Of a stretch of DNA of 64,000 nucleotides, positions 58,240 to 64,000 are shown piece after piece. The DNA lies in contig NC_081552.1 in NCBI RefSeq assembly GCF_963082655.1, forward strand, positions 1,364,001-1,428,000. Direction: 5' to 3'. A program made the translations under genes and the position numbers. The stretch comes from Stomoxys calcitrans (Eukaryota; Arthropoda; Insecta; Diptera; Muscidae). The notes beneath the pieces are model-generated. The model was not told the DNA's origin, made no database searches, and worked only from the letters and a program-made list of their open reading frames with translations. How positions within the stretch are numbered: the stretch's first letter is position 1; each line of letters opens with the position of its first letter.

Positions 58240-60394
58240 CGTCGTAGCATAAGAACAATATTCAGGTTTTTTCGATTGAATTGCTATCTAGCAGAAGTCT
58301 GTGTTTAAGCTTTATCCATTACGGTAGCTCCCATACAACCCGATCCACCAATTTAATAAAGGTCCGTAAATAGGAAGTTCCCACCGCCAATCAGTCGATT
58401 TGACTTTGCAAGATCACGTCATAGCGTGTGAAATAAGGTATGTGACATGCTGTTATGTCCTCCAACACTCACACCGAAATGTTTATTAATTTTTAAGCAG
58501 CTACCCTGACATTAATATGGAGTAAATGTGATTTCTCTCTGAGTGATAAAGTGGTACTGCGTTAAACTTTTCACCGCTTCGTTGAGAAGTTTTACACAAG
58601 GCCCCACAAATGTCGGCAGCATTATTGGTGTGAAAATAACCACTGTCAGGATTCAATGCAATTTTTTGCCAGAATTCGAAACCAGGCTCTCAACGTCATA
58701 GGCGTACATGTCTTTTTTTGAGTCTATAGAATTGACTTAGTGTAGGTGAATCGAAACATTTTCGGCGGACAAATGTTTTGGAAAATTGATATTTTTAGGT
58801 GATCAAAAGTGCACCCCTCGCTTGATTGCCAATTCTATCTGTCTACGAGTGCATCCCTATTTCTTGTGGTACATGCACGCTGCGGCATATGAGTGAGTAC
58901 TATTTTTGCATTATGACTTCATAAGCCAGCGGCAATTTTCCACAGATCATTTATCATTGAAGGCAAATTGTAAATGTCACTACAGGAAGACCGCCGTATT
59001 AGAATTTATCTAACGGCCAGCTCTCACTCTCTGAGGCTGGCATTAGCTTAGAATTTCGCAAAAGCTACATTGTTGAGGGTTGAGGGAGTGTACTGCGGAA
59101 TGTTTTGTCCCAGTAAATCTCTTCGTGATTGTTTGGAAGAACCCGCCTCCAAATACAAATAAAAACGAGTGGTTGAAGTGATTAATCAGAGCAAAGCTCG
59201 CGCACTCGGGGAAGAAATAGGCTATTTTCTGTGGCGTCACTATGCCACAGTTATGTCGGGCATAGAAATGGAAAGAGGAAATGGAAATATCTCTGGCAGA
59301 TTCTGTGCTCTTGCGAGTGTGGACGTATACAAACACACAAACATATGTTCTGACAAATGGACGGATGAGTTTGTAGAACCAAGAAAATTGCTGGCTACAC
59401 GCCTTGAAAGCTCTCACTCTCGTGTAAGTTTTACTACCGCGAGGCAAGTGGCAGTACCAGAGCCAGACACAGTGTCAGAGAAGTCAACAAACAATTGCAG
59501 CAGCGTTAAGCAGCGGCACTAGGATCAACATTGGCCGCATGAAAATAAACAAGACGGCAGCATGTAATATGGGATGTTTATGCTTCCAAGATACAAAAGG
59601 TGATAATTATTATGCAAAGTGTGATGAACTTGGAGGATATGCAAAAATGTCGTCAACTAGTGGCAATGACAATGACAGTGGCACAACCACTGCAACTGCC
59701 ACTGCCACTGTCTCTGGTAGTCGCACAGACAATTGAGTGGTGTCACACAGACAGACCGTTTCTCATGTCTTCAAACAAAGTGGCTCAGTGATGGCAATCA
59801 CGATGATGCTAATGGCTGTGTAAGATTCAGTATCCTTTGCTCCATCAATACGAAGGCTTCGAAGACTCTACTGTGTAGTCTTTATTGGTATGTTATTTGC
59901 TTTTTTTTTTTCTGACGTGACACTTCTGTGTGAAATGTCCAATAGGGTTTTAAATCCATAATTTAGTCATGCATTAAAAGAATTATTAATGTTGTATGTT
60001 TTGTTTTAAAAAACATCTTCGAGTTGTTTCTTTAATTTTATTAGGAAATAGAATAAATTTTGCAAAAATCAGCGGGTGAAAAGTATTAAAGGCTCACTTT
60101 GTTGCTAATAAAATTATTTTGCAATAGGTTAATATGCAGGGGGATTTGAAAAGAATAGTTTCAGGATTCAAACCTGTAAAGTAGGTAAAATGGAGAATAT
60201 TATTTACGCAGCTTTTCATTGCCGACGATGAAAGTAAGAAAACTCAGAAAAAAGTTTGTCGTAACTTGTACTTGTACTTTACTCAAATATGCCCAGTTTT
60301 TCAAATTCTTAAGAAAACGTCGTCTTTGCTGATGGTTCCTAATAATTAGAAATTTTAATTTCTGTTTCCTTGTTTTTCAAGTCGAGCTTAATGA
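58240..60394. other. No supported gene
   Basis: One short family-A-like phrase at 58328-58380 (GTAGCTCCCATACAACCCGA). Simple (ACTGCC)n at 59688-59711. The frame at 59169-59522 (117 codons, plus) is unrecognised; a donor-like GTAAGT occurs inside it at 59424, so a 5' coding exon is conceivable but unsupported. Confidence 0.35.
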
Positions 60395-60789
60395 CCAAGC
60401 GAATGCAATATACAAAAGAGAGATTGGCAAATGCGTTTTGAAGAAAAGAAATAGCCTGTTCCTCAGACAAGTCTGGATGCATTGGTAGCTCTTGCAATGC
60501 TTCTGGCTGACCTTCACACCAAAATTGAAAATTCTGCTTATTTGCGTACCTATTGAGCGAAAAATGAGCTTCGTCCATAAAATGGAAGAAGCGCACGATG
60601 AACTTTTTTAACGGAGCACGCATTTTGACCATAAAATTCAATAAATGCAAGCGTTGGTCGTTTGTAAGACGATTAACGGTTAAATTATAGACCAAACTGA
60701 AGATGTTTGCCAGTGAAACAAAACACGAAACGTGCGTGAGCTGTTTAAACCAATGTTGCCAGAAAGATAATAGCTAAAAAGTCACCCTT
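60395..60789 (-). mobile_element. Tc1/mariner-like element, 5' part, TA-flanked end
   Basis: It ends TTAGCTTATTATC-type sequence and GTCACCCTT before TA (60790-60791). Minus-strand coding reads MVYNLTVNRLTNDQRLHLLN, FMVKMRAPLKKFIVRFFHFM, DEAHFSLNRYANKQNFQFWC, EGQPEALQELPMHPD. The N-terminal start joins directly to the first catalytic block (MDEAHF), showing the same internal deletion style as the 33444 copy. Sequence after MHPD is unrelated. It is non-functional. Confidence 0.75.
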
Positions 60790-60945
60790 TATTTTTTATT
60801 TTATACATTAATATAAATAAAAAAATGTTTTGTTTTTTATGACTGAATATCTGGAGATCGCTCTGTATGAGACTACATCAATGTATATTTCCTATATAAA
60901 CACTCAAGTGAAACCCAAAGAAAATTTACCATGATTTGGTGTTAA

Positions 60946-61651
60946 AGTTTTTTTTTTGTCCCATTTGGTATATACAATTTCTTATGAACCGTACTTAGGA
61001 GTCATAATAAAAAACCATGTACAAAATTTTAGCCAAATCGGACAAAAATTGCGGCTTCCAGGGGCTTAGAAAGTCAAAACGGTAGATCGGTTTATACGGG
61101 AGCTATCTCTAGTATAAGACCGAATTGGACCGTACTTGGCCCCATTTTTGGAAGTCATAAAAGAATGCGTTGTGCAAAAATTCTGGCTTCCACGGGCTCA
61201 AGAAGTCAAATCAGGAGATCGGTTTTTATGGGAGCTATATCAGGTTCTTGACCGATTAGGACCGTACTTAGTACAGTTGTTGGAAGTCATAACAGAACAC
61301 TATGAGCAAAATTTCAGTCAAATTGGACAAAAATTGTGGCTTCCATGGGCTCAAGAAGTCAAATCGGGAGATCGGTTTATATGGGAGCTGTATTTAAATC
61401 TGAATCGATATGGCCCATTTGCAATCTCCAACGACCTGTGTCAATATTAAATATCTGCGCAAAATTTCAAGCGGCTAGCTTGACGCCTTCGACCGTTATC
61501 GTGATTTCGACAGACGGACGGACGGACATGGCTAGATCGACTCAGAGCGTCGAGACGATCAAGACTTTATAGAGTCTCAGACGAATATTTCGAGTTGTTA
61601 CAAACGGAATAACTAAATTAGTTTACCCCCATCCTATGGTGGTGGGTATGA
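60946..61651 (+). repeat. Family A/B hybrid-type repeat, left end missing
   Basis: Four units (GATCGGTTTATACGGGAGCT, GATCGGTTTTTATGGGAGCT, GATCGGTTTATATGGGAGCT) and a complete tail with ACAGACGGACGGACATGGCT, ending CATCCTATGGTGGTGGGTAT. The units are of family B style but the terminus is of family A style (GGTGGTGGG). Confidence 0.68.
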
Positions 61652-61729
61652 AAAGCAATTAGTTGAAGTAACTATAAAATAATTTAAATAGAACTTACCT
61701 GCATATTATTTGCTGCATAAAGCCATGCT

Positions 61730-61860
61730 TAGAGATGGTCAATGGGTAAATACCCAAAAGGTATTTATCTGGCAAATTGGGTAAATACCCGGGTATTTAC
61801 CCATTTATATCCAAAAGCTGAGTATTTATAATTTTGCAAATATCTTGGGTATAAAAATAT
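61730..61860. mobile_element. Probable hAT element end with palindromic GGGTATTTACCC motifs
   Basis: TAGAGATGGTC at 61730 matches the terminus of the hAT MITE at 51915 (CAGAGATGG). It is followed by four forward or inverted GGGTAAATACCC-type motifs, including a perfect 26-bp palindrome at 61778-61803. Subterminal arrays of short repeats are usual transposase-binding regions in hAT elements. No opposite end is visible. Confidence 0.5.
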
Positions 61861-61869
61861 TTTCCAAAC

Positions 61870-62260
61870 CATTTTTTGATGATTTCGTATTCTTTATATA
61901 TAAACCTGATCTTCTGATCTCATAAAATCCGATTTTAGTTATAAATAGCCGCTATATTGACCGATTTCCGGACTTTAAGTCTTGAGGCAATAAATTGGTA
62001 ATTTTTCATCCGATTTCGATGAACATTGATTTCTGGTAGAACCATATCCATTTCTGTGAAGTGTGGTCTGTATGTCAGCTATATCCAAATATGGTCCGAC
62101 ATGGACGATATTCAACAAACAAGTGTAGAGGTCTAACAAAACGCACTGTTTCAAATTTCATCCAAATCCGATGAAAAATGCTCCTTTTATGGGCTCAATA
62201 CTCTATATCGGGAAATCGGTCTATATGGCAGCTATATCCAAATATGGTTCCATCTGAAGT
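61870..62260. repeat. Family A fragments in both orientations
   Basis: The first part (to about 62030) is reversed (TAGCCGCTATATTGACCGAT) and the second is forward (GTATGTCAGCTATATCCAAA, TCGGTCTATATGGCAGCTAT). Two partial copies abut. Confidence 0.5.
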
Positions 62261-62269
62261 AAAACAATA

Positions 62270-62470
62270 TAAAATAAAGAAAAAATTAAATAAAAAAAAA
62301 ATAAAATAAAACAAACTCAAACTCAAACAAAATAAAAATGAGCGAAAAATAATATAAACTAATTTATTAAGTAATTAATAAATTGATTACTAAATAAATA
62401 AAAATATAAAAAACGAATAATAATAATAATAATAAAAAAATTAATAATATAATATTATATATAATAACAG
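62270..62470. repeat. A/T-only low-complexity tract
   Basis: About 200 bp of almost pure A and T with AAATAAAATAAAA and (AAT)n runs, ending at ATATAATATTATATATAATA. It holds only scattered C and G bases. Confidence 0.7.
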
Positions 62471-62587
62471 GGGCAAACTTCTCGCATATCAATGAGTGCA
62501 GTCCGATTCAAGTTATAGCTCAATGATAAGGGGCCTCCTTTTTATAACCGAGTCCGAACGTCGTGCCGCAGTGCGGTTACTTCAACT

Positions 62588-63435
62588 GAAGTAACTTTGG
62601 ATACCCACCACCTCGGGTATATATAAATACCCTTACGTCACAATCCGATGAAAATTGGATAACTTATGAACCCGAATTCGGCACGGACATTGAGTGGTCT
62701 TATAAATATAAGTCACTGTTGAATTTTAAATTTCAATTTTCAACGAATGTTGGTACACCTAAAACTACCCACTGTTTCAAATTTCAGCGAAATCGGATAA
62801 TAAAAAGGGCTTTTATGGGCTGCAGACCTTTTATCGAGAGATCGGTCTATATGTCAGCTATATTTCAATATAGTCCGATCTGAAACATACTTAGATCAGA
62901 TGTCGGGAGGCTTAAAATAACCCACTGTTTGAAATTTCTGCGAAATCGGGTAATAAATAAAGCGTTTATGGTCTTCAGACCCTGTATCGGGAGATATGTC
63001 TATATGGTAGCTATATCTAAATATGGTCCTATCTGAACCATATTTGAGTCAATTGTCGGAAAGCCTTAAGCTACCCACTGTTTCAAATTTCAGCAAAATC
63101 TAATGAAAAATAAAGTTTTTATGGGCATTAGACCCTTTATCGGAAAATCGGTCTATAAAGCAGCTATATCCAAATATGGTCCGTTCAAAAACCTTAACCA
63201 GCGTACATCAAAAAGACGTATCTGTGCCAAATTTCAGCTCAATATCTTAATTTTTGACGGCTCTAGAGTGATTACAACAGACGGACAGACACACGGGCAT
63301 CGTTAAATCGTCTTAGAATTTTACGACGATCCGAAATATATATACTTTGTAGGGTCGGAAATTGATATTTCGATGTGTTGCAAACGGAATGGCTAAATGA
63401 ATATACACCCTATTCTACGGTGGTGGGTATGAAAA
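62588..63435 (+). repeat. Family A dispersed repeat, copy with both inverted ends
   Basis: It starts CTTTGGATACCCACCACCTC and ends ATTCTACGGTGGTGGGTATG. Four units show ATCGGTCTATATGTCAGCTA and similar. The tail has ACAGACGGACAGACACACGG and AATATATATACTTTGTAGGG. The usual AAGTAAAAGCG head with its palindrome is replaced by CGGTTACTTCAACTGAAGTAA. Confidence 0.75.
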
Positions 63436-64000
63436 TAATTACATTTCATTTCACTTAATTCTCCTTCTAAAATCATTATAAATTTTTCCGCGGCACCTCC
63501 ACTGGGATTGACTATTTTTTACGTCTTTCTGCATGTTGTTTGTTTTTTCTTTCCGCTGTAACGATGCGCACCCGAGCTCATAACAAAACCAACTGACTAA
63601 GTCGCCCAATAAAACGAAAATAAGCAGTTAATTGACAACGTTATATATATTCCACACAGCCATTCGTTTTACAGCATGCACTAACTTGCCCAAAAATGTA
63701 AACAAAAAGATTTCAATAAATTCCGATAGTTAAAGCTGATACTGCGTTTTTTTGGGGAACACTTCCCAAAAATCGTTCTTTCATTGGTCTGACAAGGTTA
63801 CCACATTTGATTTGTTTTGGGTGCTTTGGCCAAAATGTTGCCATTTACATATAAAAATTATTATGGCACCAATCAATTTATTAGCTGCTTACGTGCATGT
63901 GACTGTGTGGACCGTTCTCAAATTCATATATTCATTCATATTCATATTCATAAGAAAGAGTTGCGATATTTTGCAATTGCTACAGCAGTATCTCACGCAT
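63436..64000. other. No recognised gene at the window edge
   Basis: AT-rich sequence with CATATTCATATTCAT repeats at about 63926-63950. Nothing supportable is seen. Confidence 0.35.

Noticed and set aside
59169..59522. 117-codon plus-strand frame as a gene
   Set aside because: No recognisable motif; composition and context are compatible with chance.

Overview
This window is AT-rich, repeat-dense nuclear DNA from an insect. It is most likely a calyptrate fly (a muscid such as Stomoxys, Haematobia or Musca). Three things point there: an RPABC3/Rpb8 polymerase subunit gene with near-invariant sequence, a zinc-finger gene with very short (66 and 81 bp) introns, and a fly-type transposon load (mellifera-type mariner MITEs, RTE and Jockey-clade retroposons). 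The species call is inference. Nothing looks bacterial, viral or organellar.

Only two host genes are secure. Rpb8 is a single uninterrupted 150-codon frame on the minus strand (14391-14843). A C2H2 zinc-finger gene with about eleven fingers lies on the plus strand (21275-23044) as three exons. Weaker host candidates are a 52-residue secreted-type peptide (24680-24838), an internal exon with good splice sites (10778-10967), and a possible last coding exon convergent with Rpb8 (13983-14149). I could not assign a function to any of these three.

Most of the rest is transposon material. (1) Two related repeat families, here called A and B, carry degenerate ~150-bp internal units and matching inverted ends; copies or pieces lie at 45-1623, 1750-2746, 3675-4231, 4864-5390, 8589-9592, 12748-13531, 26850-27300, 36363-36560, 36900-36990, 40358-40826, 45611-46880, 60946-61651, 61870-62260 and 62588-63435. 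(2) A modular 'CTAGCTGACCCGGG' family, here called C, lies at 11200-11850, 27500-27790, 39655-40330, 43883-45526 and 50613-53108. (3) Mariner MITEs with TA target sites lie at 15978, 18537, 36566, 43291 and 51652. (4) Internally deleted Tc1/mariner elements with AAGGGTGAT ends lie at 33444, 35451, 44395 and 60395, with a related transposase tail at 31186. (5) Three copies of a 237-241 bp CAGGATTCACT element, each with a 9-bp target duplication, lie within 16385-17957. (6) A 454-bp hAT-type MITE (51915-52368) has a perfect 8-bp target duplication. (7) Retroposon pieces are present: Jockey-like at 7619, 9690, 15268 and 31550, an RNase H fragment at 41000, and a decayed RTE element at 54100-57300.

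The elements are nested. The RTE copy splits a mariner whose 30-bp inverted ends survive at 53599 and 58210. A mariner MITE and the hAT MITE both sit inside the family C copy at 50613-53108. The long stretches 5391-7618, 18641-21274, 24839-26849, 27800-31185, 37247-39654, 47231-50612 and 58240-60394 contain simple repeats but no gene I can support.
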